A DNA stretch of 64,000 bases from an uncultured Lachnospiraceae bacterium (lineage in GTDB: Bacteria; Bacillota; Clostridia; Lachnospirales; Lachnospiraceae), in NCBI GenBank assembly GCA_910578345.1, contig CAJTRA010000006.1, positions 83,034 to 147,033 on the forward strand, written 5' to 3'. Made by a program: the position numbers and the translations under genes. Positions 52,401 through 59,539 of the stretch are shown one piece after another. Under the pieces are notes generated by a model. It saw only the letters and a list, made by a program, of their open reading frames with translations, was not told the DNA's origin and searched no databases. Positions within the stretch are counted from its first letter, which is position 1. Every line of letters starts with the position of its first letter.

Positions 52401-55092
52401 CAGGACATCACATGTAGTAACAGCAGACGACATCGCGAAGGGCGAAGTGGTTAATGTTGTAACGGCGACAGGAATCGGTCTGGATCCTGATCGCGATGTA
52501 ACACCGGGGGAGGTAAAGGCGTATACGGTTGTCAGCGAGCCGAGACTTCTGGTTGAAAAGCATGTAGTTGGTAATGATCCTGATAAGCAGTATAAACTCG
52601 GTGAGGCAGTCAACTATATCATCACAGTGAAAAACACTGGTAATGTGGATATTAATGAGATTGGCGTCGATGATGTTCTGACGGAAGAGAATTGGTCTAT
52701 TGGAACCTTGAAGCCGAATGAGAAGAAGGAGATTAAAACCAAATCCCATAGGGTAACAGAGCAGGAGATTTCCGAAGGCCAGGTGGTAAATAAAGCCAAT
52801 GCATGGGGAAAACCGGCGACTGGCGGGGACCTTAATGAGGAAGCAAGCGCGACCGTTAAGACAGAAAAACCAAACAGTCATCTGACAGTAACTAAGGTGA
52901 CGACCAGCATACCGGCTGACGGTATCGCCTATAGACTTGGTGAAACGATCGAGTATAAGATTGGCGTGCTGAATGACGGAAATATAACCTTGCATAATGT
53001 GGTGGTAGCAGATCCGCTGACCAACCAGTCCTGGGAGATTAAGGAGATTAAACCAAATCAGAGCAGTACAGTTATGGAGACTTCTTATGTAGTGCAGGAA
53101 GCGGATATCATAAGAGGAAAGGTAGTAAATGAGACCGTTGTAAAAGGTGTCAATGATAACGATCCGAAACCGACAGTGATCGAAGGACGGACAGAAGATG
53201 ACACAGAAGAACAAAGCCGTCTTCTGATTCTCAGCAAGAAGGTTACAAGCACTCCGGCTAACGGTACAGCATATGCCCTTGGCGAGACAATCACTTATGA
53301 GATCAGAGCGCTGAATAAAGGCAATCAGACATTATATAATATCCAGGTAGACGATAAGCTGACAGGATGGAGCTGGACAATTCCGGAGATCAAACCTGGC
53401 CAGCAAAGCGCCGCAATGGAGACAGCTTATGTGGTACAAGAAGCGGATATCATGAACGGGTATGTATATAATGTAGCATCCGCATTTGAACCTAAGCCGC
53501 CGACGGATCAGCCTGACTTGATCATAGAGCCGGGAGAAGTGACTGCACCGGTGGTGGCAGAGAATCCGAGTCTCTTTGCCAAGAAAGAAGCAAAAGATAT
53601 CAACAAGAGTTATGCGGTGGGTGATGAAGTTGAGTATACCATCAGCGTAGTGAACAATGGCAATGAAACAATCTACAATATTGATATAGTGGATGACCTG
53701 ACCGGAAAAACATGGCATATTGACCAGTTGGCAACAGATGGGAAGCCGGAGACTTTTACCACGAAGTATACGGTAAAAGAAGAAGATATCAGAAATGAAA
53801 GCGGTAAGATCGTCAATGTTGTCACAGTCAAAGGTTTGGATCCAAAAGGAAATCCTGTTGAAACGGAGGCGACCGAAACTGTCAATACAGTGCCATTACA
53901 GGAAAGCATGAGCGTCATTAAGACGGTTGTGAATCCTAAGACACAGTATGATGTAGACGACATCATTGAATACCAGATCGCTGTAAAGAATACAGGGAAT
54001 GTGACTCTTCACAACGTAAGAGTGGTTGATCAGTTAAAGAGTGGTTCTAATGGTAAAGTGACCTTTACCGATCTGGCAGGAGGAACACAGCAGAGCAATG
54101 GTGATATCCTGTTTAGTGAACTTAAGGCAGGTGAAGAGAAGTTTATCAAATGTGAGTATACCGTAGTAAGAGGAGATGCCAATGCTTCTATCAGCAACAA
54201 GGCAGAAGTTACTTCGGATGAGATTACAACACCGGTGCCTGGTGAAACAGGCGATACGCCGATCGAAAAGCTGTATACACTGATTGTACATTATGTATAT
54301 GCGGCAGGCGGTACGGCGGCAGAGGATTATGTAGGCCAGTATCTGGCAGGAGAAAGCTTTGGACCTATTTATTCACCGGCAGTCAATGGCTATCGACCCA
54401 ATATGCGTTTTGTAAGAAGTGGTGAGAATGGAATACCGGTAATGCCGGGAGATAAAGATACTTATGAAATTACTGTAATCTACCGTGCATCGTCACCAGA
54501 GCCGACCGATCCGACAAATCCGACACCGACGCCAGGACCAACCGACCCGACGCCGACACCGGGACCGACAGATCCAACACCGACGCCAGGGCCGACAGAC
54601 CCGACGCCGACACCGGGACCGACAGATCCAACACCGACACCAGGACCGACAGATCCGACGGCGACACCGGATCCGACCAATCCGACTCCGGCGCCAGTAC
54701 CAGGTAATCCGATACCAGTAGCAGTCGTACCGGTAGCGCCTACCCCTGTGGCAGGAGGCGGTTTGCCAGTAGCATTGGCAGTACCGGAAGATCTGACAGA
54801 GATTGGTGATGGGGAAGTTGCGGGAGCAATGTTAGACCTGGATGAAAATGGTGATCCAGTATTAAGAGCAGTGACGGACGACAGAGTACCGTTGACGAAC
54901 AGGGATTTGGATGACCATAAGTGTTGTATCTTAAGTTTCCTGTTGATGCTTGCAACATGGCTTATTTATACATGGTATACGCATAGCATGAAGAAGCATC
55001 AGGAGAAGCTGGCAGAATTGAAAGACCAGTTAGAAGAAGGAACACTGAAAAAGCGGCTTGGCTTACCGGATGACTGGCAGGCAACGATGTAA
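49363..55092 (+). CDS. Giant DUF11-repeat surface protein, N-terminus probably lost
   Basis: This protein of about 1,909 residues spans a very long outer part. Order: strand-rich head with KFDNDSEKGSVKIVSAS, an InlB-type B-repeat (IVFETNGGESVASI ... GWYENKDF ... YYAKWQE), and about eleven DUF11/CARDB-like beta domains of 100-130 residues (pattern YxLGETIxYxIxVxNxGNxTLxNVxVxD). A MucBP-like domain (LIVHYVYAAGG), a five-fold PTDPTPTPG stretch at about 1715-1770, a membrane helix near the C-terminus (CCILSFLLMLATWLIYTW) and a charged coiled tail follow. No LPxTG is seen. There is no signal peptide; ATG 49363 has no ribosome site, and the frame emerges from the truncated signal peptidase gene. 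It was probably an adhesin; expression now is doubtful. Confidence 0.75.
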   Translation: MLFVGGEETPEVQAPEEVPQPVAETYSLKFDNDSEKGSVKIVSASTEAVAENTYEKGTEVTFAVSAKEGSEVSAVKVQGGDELKGKQEQDGSYTYKVTMTGNMVVEVAYGDAVIDQIQSQMFKAGRVESPVYTVTVTFNFKDDENPMNKKSETWTTTEKSIDGLYLQTEKYPVLNGHRCVSYAFEDNVYRQGTCLYFGKDAKGNPIDKTEYQIDLWYDRCESLIVFETNGGESVASIAGETGEKIENRSMPTPKRGDDKFEGWYENKDFSGSPVKELPETYPEGMKVYYAKWQEKSVEAKYTVYYFDMDNKQIADPINREEKIGEKLFASDYEKEISGYSFEGADPEWLTIEKDSDKNVFNLYYTKIKEESKVKIFKKADRDRCSVGDTIHYTIMIENTGNCELSDVVIKDSMSTSKSTISPQEFMFDHIGTPQSGEYIQSVSYDYSVQQNDAGQIIKNVVSLESKGIELEEESTLEAEVQVEDGEAVLALSKEITNLPEQGSFELGDTINYRVTAKNAGNMTLTGIEIVDHLKGVSVESWKPEEDKLAPGEEVSFETTYTVTEDDIVNGTVLNTVTGTAKDENGHEAKVTPATKDTAVEMKMPSLFVEKRVTDEAGKQYGLGDKVNYLITVKNNGTVPVNNISVADKEVELKESILNLPVGASAEYHVSYEIKEGDIQAGKFTNTVDVVGYYEKYHNTQEIKATASATVNTVSAQSHLTVSKRVISTPKDGDAYTLGEKIVYEIEVKNDGNQTLTNVSPKDELTGKVWDSSEDPGLKEMKPGDTWTGTTTYEVQEKDIIKGSVTNVAQAAGCSPDPQENVVGTGTVTVDTAKANADFTVEKKAVGNDSEKFYALNEVVDYTITVTNTGNVTLTNVDVKDALTGGEANFKDMAPGATDSFTTQYKVTEDDIRRGEVINKVNAGAKFANGYEKNVSAEETIKTVAKKPHLTISKKIESTPKNGATYALGETINYVIAAVNDGNQTLTHVVLEDPLTGEKWEISEIKPLESTDLIRTSHVVTADDIAKGEVVNVVTATGIGLDPDRDVTPGEVKAYTVVSEPRLLVEKHVVGNDPDKQYKLGEAVNYIITVKNTGNVDINEIGVDDVLTEENWSIGTLKPNEKKEIKTKSHRVTEQEISEGQVVNKANAWGKPATGGDLNEEASATVKTEKPNSHLTVTKVTTSIPADGIAYRLGETIEYKIGVLNDGNITLHNVVVADPLTNQSWEIKEIKPNQSSTVMETSYVVQEADIIRGKVVNETVVKGVNDNDPKPTVIEGRTEDDTEEQSRLLILSKKVTSTPANGTAYALGETITYEIRALNKGNQTLYNIQVDDKLTGWSWTIPEIKPGQQSAAMETAYVVQEADIMNGYVYNVASAFEPKPPTDQPDLIIEPGEVTAPVVAENPSLFAKKEAKDINKSYAVGDEVEYTISVVNNGNETIYNIDIVDDLTGKTWHIDQLATDGKPETFTTKYTVKEEDIRNESGKIVNVVTVKGLDPKGNPVETEATETVNTVPLQESMSVIKTVVNPKTQYDVDDIIEYQIAVKNTGNVTLHNVRVVDQLKSGSNGKVTFTDLAGGTQQSNGDILFSELKAGEEKFIKCEYTVVRGDANASISNKAEVTSDEITTPVPGETGDTPIEKLYTLIVHYVYAAGGTAAEDYVGQYLAGESFGPIYSPAVNGYRPNMRFVRSGENGIPVMPGDKDTYEITVIYRASSPEPTDPTNPTPTPGPTDPTPTPGPTDPTPTPGPTDPTPTPGPTDPTPTPGPTDPTATPDPTNPTPAPVPGNPIPVAVVPVAPTPVAGGGLPVALAVPEDLTEIGDGEVAGAMLDLDENGDPVLRAVTDDRVPLTNRDLDDHKCCILSFLLMLATWLIYTWYTHSMKKHQEKLAELKDQLEEGTLKKRLGLPDDWQATM
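54505..54690 (+). repeat. 27-bp tandem repeat coding a Pro/Thr spacer
   Basis: About five units code for PTDPTPTPG. They differ only in a few third positions and probably vary in number between strains. The unit likely acts as a stiff spacer between the outer domains and the membrane helix. Confidence 0.8.
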
Positions 55093-55121
55093 AGCGCACA
55101 AGGTAGAAGGAGGTAAACAAT

Positions 55122-55334
55122 ATGTGGATGGACTTATATAGATTTACACATGATAGTTTGGGCATGCACTTCTGGGAAGTACCAGCGCTTATTATGGGAG
55201 TAGTTACCCTGGTAGAGTTGATTGTGCACAGCCGTAAACAGAAGAAACGGGAAGAGAAGTTCGAGGAAGAAAGAGAAGAAAAACTGGAAACGCTGCGTCA
55301 GACAGCAGGCGGCGATACCACAGCGTCGGTTTAG
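55122..55334 (+). CDS. Small membrane protein with charged tail, copy 1
   Basis: This 70-residue protein has a short head, HFWEVPALIMGVVTLVELIV as a membrane helix (about 16-35), and a Lys/Glu-rich helical tail (RKQKKREEKFEEEREEKLE). An AAGGAGG box precedes it, 29 bases after the surface-protein stop. It is related to the next gene: same W-[ED]-[VL]-PALI motif and layout. It could anchor or chaperone the surface protein from the inner side; this is inference from position. Confidence 0.7.
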   Translation: MWMDLYRFTHDSLGMHFWEVPALIMGVVTLVELIVHSRKQKKREEKFEEEREEKLETLRQTAGGDTTASV

Positions 55335-55352
55335 CAGGAAGGAGGAGTGAAA

Positions 55353-55547
55353 ATGTCATATATTTTGGAACATACCGTACTCGGTTTCTGCTGGTGGGAT
55401 TTACCAGCGCTCATCCTCCTGATCGCGGTGATCGTAGTATTTGCCTGGAAGCATCATGATGTGAAAAAACAGGAGAAAGAGTTAGAAGATCAGATTTCAG
55501 AAATGAATGAAGGTGTGACAGGATCTTTGAACAGCGGCCAGGCATAA
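55353..55547 (+). CDS. Small membrane protein with charged tail, copy 2
   Basis: This 64-residue protein starts MSYILEHTVLGFCWWDLPAL, continues as a helix (ILLIAVIVVFAW) and ends with a KKQEKELEDQISEMNE coiled tail. It is a paralogue of the protein at 55122. ATG 55353 is chosen as GGAGGAG (55341-55347) lies just upstream. A terminator follows, so it ends the surface-protein operon. Confidence 0.7.
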   Translation: MSYILEHTVLGFCWWDLPALILLIAVIVVFAWKHHDVKKQEKELEDQISEMNEGVTGSLNSGQA

Positions 55548-55561
55548 GCTTTGGCTTATAC

Positions 55562-55593
55562 AGAAAAGGCAGCGGGTGACCGCTGTCTTTTCT
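55562..55593 (+). terminator. Terminator of the surface-protein operon
   Basis: AGAAAAGGCAGCGG (55562-55575) pairs with CCGCTGTCTTTTCT (55580-55593) around GTGA, with T's inside the 3' arm. Confidence 0.85.
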
Positions 55594-55646
55594 ATATAGC
55601 GCTTTAGACACAGCAAATTAAAATTCACTTTATTATGCAAAAGTAA

Positions 55647-55675
55647 TTGTCTGACAACTGCAAATTGTGTATAAT
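55647..55675 (+). promoter_or_regulatory. Promoter of the DUF969-DUF979-pcp operon
   Basis: TTGTCT (55647-55652), 17-base spacer and TATAAT (55670-55675), about 90 bases before the first ATG. Confidence 0.65.
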
Positions 55676-55765
55676 GAACAAGTGGGAAGGAGGAAGAGAG
55701 AAACGTGTAAAATACATGGGGGAATGTCAATTTGGATGAGAATAAATTAAGAAGGGAGTTATAAG

Positions 55766-56440
55766 ATGGAGTATATCAAGTTAATAGGTATTTTGATCAT
55801 TGTTTTAGGCTTTGCACTGAAACTGGATGTCCTGGCGGTGGTTCTGGTTGCCGGGATCGTTACGGGGCTTGTGTCAGGATTGGATTTCGTACATATCCTG
55901 GAGATTATCGGACAGTCGTTTGTAAGTAACCGGTTGATGTCGATCTTTTTGATTATGTTCCCGGTGATTGCCATTATTGAGAGATATGGAATGAAAGAAA
56001 GGGCGGCTTATCTGATCGGAAAGATCAAGAATGCTTCTGCCGGTAAAGTGCTTTCTATCTGGATCGTGATCCGTTCGATTGCGTCTGCTCTGAATATCCG
56101 TATTGGTGGTCATGTACAGTTTATCCGTCCGCTGATCCTTCCAATGACGTCAGCGGCGGCGGAGGCGTCGAAGGGCAGCCCGTTAAGCGCGAAGGAAGAA
56201 GAGAAAGTTAAGGGTCTTTCGGCGGCAACAGAGAACTTTGGTAATTTCTTCGCACAGAACTGTTTTCCGGCGTCTGCCAGTGTTGTACTGATCCAGTCAG
56301 GGCTTGCGGTTGCAGGATATGATGTTACCTTGTCAGATATTGCGTCTTCTGCGATTTACGTAATGGTTATCTCTGTGATTCTTACGATCGTACAGGTGAT
56401 GTGGTTTGACAGGAAAGTGAAAGGAGGCAGGAGATCATGA
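55766..56440 (+). CDS. DUF969 membrane protein
   Basis: This 224-residue protein has about six hydrophobic helices and a conserved NIRIGGHVQFIRPLILPM stretch (about 111-128). It matches DUF969, which is nearly always next to DUF979 and a pyroglutamyl peptidase. The pair probably forms a two-part permease for 5-oxoproline-containing compounds, an inference from gene order. An AAGGGAG box precedes the ATG; its stop overlaps the next start (ATGA). Confidence 0.88.
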   Translation: MEYIKLIGILIIVLGFALKLDVLAVVLVAGIVTGLVSGLDFVHILEIIGQSFVSNRLMSIFLIMFPVIAIIERYGMKERAAYLIGKIKNASAGKVLSIWIVIRSIASALNIRIGGHVQFIRPLILPMTSAAAEASKGSPLSAKEEEKVKGLSAATENFGNFFAQNCFPASASVVLIQSGLAVAGYDVTLSDIASSAIYVMVISVILTIVQVMWFDRKVKGGRRS

Positions 56441-57399
56441 CAGACTTTTTAGGCATTTATTTTCCGGAATTTTTCTATGTACTCTGCGGACTGGTATGCT
56501 TTTTGACAGCGGTTCGTGCCAGGAAGAACACGTCTGCCAAGCTGGGGACGATGATCTTCTGGACGCTGACTGGCATTATTTTTATGTTTGGTAAGGTTCT
56601 GCCTTCGGCAGTGGTAGGCGGTATGTTGATTGCCATGGGATGTCTGACAGTCACAAAGCAGGTAAAGATCGGTAAGTTTACGGAATCTACCCCAGAGTTT
56701 CGTAGGGCCGCCAGTGAAAAGATCGGTTCAAAGATTTTCGTACCGGCAGTCACAGTTGGCCTGATCGCCCTGATCCTTTCTTTTGTTAAATATGATGTTG
56801 TGAAAGATGGTGTAGCGACCCCCACCGCGCTTAATGGGGCGATTATGACAGGAGTCGCTTGTGTCATCGCGCTGGTGTTAGCCTTTGTAATCTGCAAGCC
56901 AAAACTATCTGATACCAAAGAAGACACCTCCCGTCTTCTGATGCAGGTGGGCGCTGCCTGTCTGCTGCCCCAGCTTCTGGGTGCTTTAGGAAGTGTTTTT
57001 GCGGAGGCAGGAGTAGGAGAAGTAATATCCGGCATGATCTCTTCTGTTGTACCGCAGGGCAATATTGTGATTGGGGTGATCATCTATGTTTTTGGTATGG
57101 TGATTTTTACAATGATTATGGGAAATGCTTTCGCAGCGTTTACAGTTATCACGGCGGGAATCGGCGTTCCTTTTGTCATCTCTCAGGGTGGTAATCCGGC
57201 GATTATTGGCGCGCTTGGGATGACTGCAGGGTATTGTGGGACGCTGATGACTCCTATGGCAGCGAACTTTAATATTGTTCCTTGCGCAGTTTTGGAGACG
57301 AAGGATCCGAAATGGTCGGTGATCAAGGCACAACTGCCGATGGCGTTGATGATGATCGTGGTGCATATCATTTTAATGCTGGCGATCGGGTTTCGATAG
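56437..57399 (+). CDS. DUF979 membrane protein
   Basis: This 320-residue membrane protein has about nine helices. FIVCKPKLSDTKEDTSRLLMQVGA near the middle and GALGMTAGYCGTLMTPMAANFNIVP near the end fit DUF979. It is translationally coupled to DUF969 by a four-base overlap. Together they likely transport the substrate or product of the pcp enzyme downstream. Confidence 0.88.
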   Translation: MTDFLGIYFPEFFYVLCGLVCFLTAVRARKNTSAKLGTMIFWTLTGIIFMFGKVLPSAVVGGMLIAMGCLTVTKQVKIGKFTESTPEFRRAASEKIGSKIFVPAVTVGLIALILSFVKYDVVKDGVATPTALNGAIMTGVACVIALVLAFVICKPKLSDTKEDTSRLLMQVGAACLLPQLLGALGSVFAEAGVGEVISGMISSVVPQGNIVIGVIIYVFGMVIFTMIMGNAFAAFTVITAGIGVPFVISQGGNPAIIGALGMTAGYCGTLMTPMAANFNIVPCAVLETKDPKWSVIKAQLPMALMMIVVHIILMLAIGFR

Positions 57400-57500
57400 A
57401 CGCTGGATCGCATCGTGTTTATGATGGTTTGGACTTATCTGAGAGATGGATAGAAGATTCTGTTGAGGCGTACATTATAAAAGGAAAGGAGAACAGAGGA

Positions 57501-58142
57501 ATGAAGATATTAGTTACCGGATTTGATCCTTTTGGAGGTGAGCCGATCAATCCTGCGATCGAGACAGTCAAGAGACTGCCGGAGACGATCGGTGGGGCGC
57601 AGATTATTAAACTGGAGATTCCAACAGTATGTCATAAGTCGCTTCATGTGATCGATGAAGCGATCGCCAAATATGATCCCGATGCGGTTTTATCGATCGG
57701 GCAGGCAGGCGGAAGACCGGATATCACGGTAGAGCGGGTAGGAATCAATGTGGATGACTGTAGAATACCGGATAATGAAGGGAAACAGATCATTGATGAG
57801 CCAATCTATCCGGATGGACCGGACGCCTATTTCGTGACGGTGCCGATTAAGGCAATGGTACAGCGGATTCAGGAGAAGAATATCCCAGCGTCGGTGTCCA
57901 ATACGGCGGGGACTTTTGTTTGCAATCATGTGACATACGGGGTATGCCATCTTCTTGCGACGAAATATCCTGGTAAGCGCAGCGGTTTCATCCATATTCC
58001 TTTTCTGCCACAGCAGGTGATCGATAAGAAGAATATGCCGTCTATGTCGCAGGAGATGATGGTGGAGGCGATCACAGCGGCGCTTGAGGCGATCGCAGAT
58101 ACGCAGGAGGATATTAAAGTGACAGGCGGTGCAACGCATTGA
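57501..58142 (+). CDS. pcp: Pyroglutamyl-peptidase I
   Basis: This 213-residue cysteine peptidase removes N-terminal 5-oxoproline from peptides in the cytosol. Motifs are MKILVTGFDPFGG at the start, a Glu in TVERVGINVDDCRIPDN, catalytic Cys in SNTAGTFVCNHVTYG and His in SGFIHIPFLP. Length is normal. ATG 57501 is preceded by AGAGGA; a longer open frame upstream is not part of the family. It is coupled to the next gene through TTGA overlap. Confidence 0.95.
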   Translation: MKILVTGFDPFGGEPINPAIETVKRLPETIGGAQIIKLEIPTVCHKSLHVIDEAIAKYDPDAVLSIGQAGGRPDITVERVGINVDDCRIPDNEGKQIIDEPIYPDGPDAYFVTVPIKAMVQRIQEKNIPASVSNTAGTFVCNHVTYGVCHLLATKYPGKRSGFIHIPFLPQQVIDKKNMPSMSQEMMVEAITAALEAIADTQEDIKVTGGATH

Positions 58143-58561
58143 GGAAGAGGATGTTCGTATACGGAACGCTGCGCAAAGGCATGTATAACTATGAGAAATA
58201 TTATAAAGCGCATGATTCTTTTCGGGGTTATGGCTATGTGAAGGGGGAGCTTCATGCGATCAAAGGGAAGGAATATCCTGCGTTGATCGAAGGGGAACGT
58301 ATGATTCTGGGCGAGATTCACGAAGTGCCGGCTGAGGTCCAGGACGCAGTGGATCTGATGGAAGGATTCTACGGCGAAGGCAGGATGGAAAACGAGTATG
58401 ATAAGATCGTCAGTATCATTTATAATGCTGAAGGTGAAGTCATGGGAGAACTGCCAGTGTATTTCTACAACCTCAGGAATCTGAACAATGGACGAGCTTT
58501 AGGAGATGTGATCCTTTGTGATGATTATATAAAGTATTTGCAGGAAGCCTCTGACCATTGA
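58139..58561 (+). CDS. Gamma-glutamylcyclotransferase-like (AIG2/GGCT) protein
   Basis: This protein of 136-140 residues has the GGCT fold signatures FVYGTLRKGMYN near the start, YPALIEGERMILGEI in the middle and a catalytic Glu expected near YEVP/LMEGFYGE. GGCT enzymes release 5-oxoproline from gamma-glutamyl amides, the same chemistry niche as pcp upstream, so the operon likely handles 5-oxoproline-linked compounds. The start is TTG 58139 (overlapping the pcp stop) or ATG 58151. Confidence 0.82.
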   Translation: MRKRMFVYGTLRKGMYNYEKYYKAHDSFRGYGYVKGELHAIKGKEYPALIEGERMILGEIHEVPAEVQDAVDLMEGFYGEGRMENEYDKIVSIIYNAEGEVMGELPVYFYNLRNLNNGRALGDVILCDDYIKYLQEASDH

Positions 58562-58574
58562 TGTGAATCGGAAC

Positions 58575-58650
58575 AAGCGGCTGTCCATGGGAAGCAACAG
58601 CAAGGTGAAGGACAGCAGGACGGCCGCTTAATCATTTTAATCATTTTTTT
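58575..58650 (+). terminator. Terminator of the pcp operon
   Basis: AAGCGGC (58575-58581) pairs with GCCGCTT (58623-58629); TGTCC/GGACA add an inner stem. It is followed by ATCATTTTAATCATTTTTTT. Confidence 0.65.
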
Positions 58651-58681
58651 CACTTTCGGGGAAACTCAAACAATAAAAAGA

Positions 58682-58710
58682 TTGACAAGTGGGAATACTT
58701 TAGGTATAAT
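58682..58710 (+). promoter_or_regulatory. Consensus promoter of tRNA-Ser
   Basis: Perfect TTGACA (58682-58687), 17-base spacer and perfect TATAAT (58705-58710), 60 bases before the tRNA. Confidence 0.85.
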
Positions 58711-58769
58711 AATTCTTGCGTTGCTGTAGGACGCAGAACTTCATATTGGTAGAGGATAGTTCAGACTGT

Positions 58770-58857
58770 GGAGAAATACTCAAGAGGCTGAAGAGGCGCC
58801 CCTGCTAAGGGTGTAGGTCGTTTACGCGGCGCGAGGGTTCAAATCCCTCTTTCTCCG
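58770..58857 (+). tRNA. tRNA-Ser (anticodon GCT)
   Basis: An 88-base class II tRNA: acceptor GGAGAAA/TTTCTCC with discriminator G, anticodon loop CTGCTAA giving GCT, long variable arm (TAGGTCGTTTACGCGGC) and T-arm GGTTCAAATCC. CCA is not encoded. Confidence 0.96.
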
Positions 58858-58878
58858 TTATACTATCGTATGAAATAG

Positions 58879-58912
58879 GAAGTGTTGATTGCGGTCAGCG
58901 CTTCTTTTATTT
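58879..58912 (+). terminator. Terminator of tRNA-Ser
   Basis: GAAGTGTTGA (58879-58888) pairs with TCAGCGCTTC (58895-58904) with G-U pairs, then TTTTATTTT. Confidence 0.75.
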
Positions 58913-59076
58913 TATGTGCTGGCAGGCAAAATTCAGTCTTATGACATGACATTCCATACGTGAAAGCGCCATAATGCACTCTATTTGGGGTGTATTGCGG
59001 TTACATAGCAGCCACGCGCGACAGGGAAGCCGAAGAGGGACTGTTACGCTGATTGTGGGTTAGTCGGCTTCTGTAC
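58913..59076. other. Non-coding gap with one hairpin
   Basis: No gene seen. GAAGCCGA (59026-59033) pairs exactly with TCGGCTTC (59064-59071) across a 30-base loop, just before the promoter of the small peptide. Confidence 0.4.
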
Positions 59077-59105
59077 TTTACACAGTTTCAATAATCTGAT
59101 ATGAT
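59077..59105 (+). promoter_or_regulatory. Promoter of the small membrane peptide
   Basis: TTTACA (59077-59082), 17-base spacer and TATGAT (59100-59105), 87 bases before the ATG. Confidence 0.6.
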
Positions 59106-59192
59106 AATTACAGGTCGAAAGAGAGAACGGCAGGCAAGGGTAAGCAGATACCGGTATGCCTGATCATGTTGGGGTTAACAGGAGGTTTTGTC

Positions 59193-59309
59193 ATGTTTTT
59201 ATTATTAGCAGGCGGGTTGGTTGTAGTTCTGATTCCCGTAGTCATTGCAGTGGTGTCATCCGTTGTGTCGGCGGTAGCGGCGGCGCAGGATATCGGGGAG
59301 GATGAGTAG
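59193..59309 (+). CDS. 38-residue hydrophobic membrane peptide
   Basis: ATG 59193 opens a 38-codon frame: FLLLAGGLVVVLIPVVIAVV, then a small-residue stretch SSVVSAVAAAQ and an acidic end DIGEDE. It is one membrane helix with acidic C-terminus and no positive residue at all. AGGAGG (59180-59185) lies seven bases upstream. The frame is bracketed by its own promoter (59077) and terminator (59354), which strongly supports a real gene. It is not recognised as a known toxin or sporulation peptide; it is unlike type I toxins in having no Lys/Arg tail. Confidence 0.65.
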   Translation: MFLLLAGGLVVVLIPVVIAVVSSVVSAVAAAQDIGEDE

Positions 59310-59353
59310 GCATTGCAGGCTGGAATACAGAAGATGAGATACGCCAAAGAACG

Positions 59354-59393
59354 GGGCAGAGAAAAGATTACTTTTCACTGCCCTGATTTTTTA
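59354..59393 (+). terminator. Terminator of the small peptide gene
   Basis: GGGCAG (59354-59359) and GAAAAG (59361-59366) pair with CTTTTC (59371-59376) and CTGCCC (59378-59383), one A-A mismatch between, then TGATTTTTT. Confidence 0.8.
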
Positions 59394-59539
59394 ACAACTT
59401 CTTAACACGGTTTTTTATTTCTTTTTGACAGATTTTTCTGTAGGATAAAAGTGGGACGGAAAACACAAGAGAGTGCCAAAGAACGGCATTCTTTGTATGG
59501 ATTGTCTGTGCACAGAGGAAGGGAGGATATGGATAACGG

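Noticed and set aside
54480..54680. Gly/Val-rich and Ser/Val-rich frames opposite the Pro/Thr repeat
   Set aside because: Repeat shadows of the 27-bp array.
49363..55092. LPxTG sortase signal at the end of the surface protein
   Set aside because: The C-terminus has a membrane helix and charged tail but no LPxTG-like motif, and a long cytosolic tail follows the helix.
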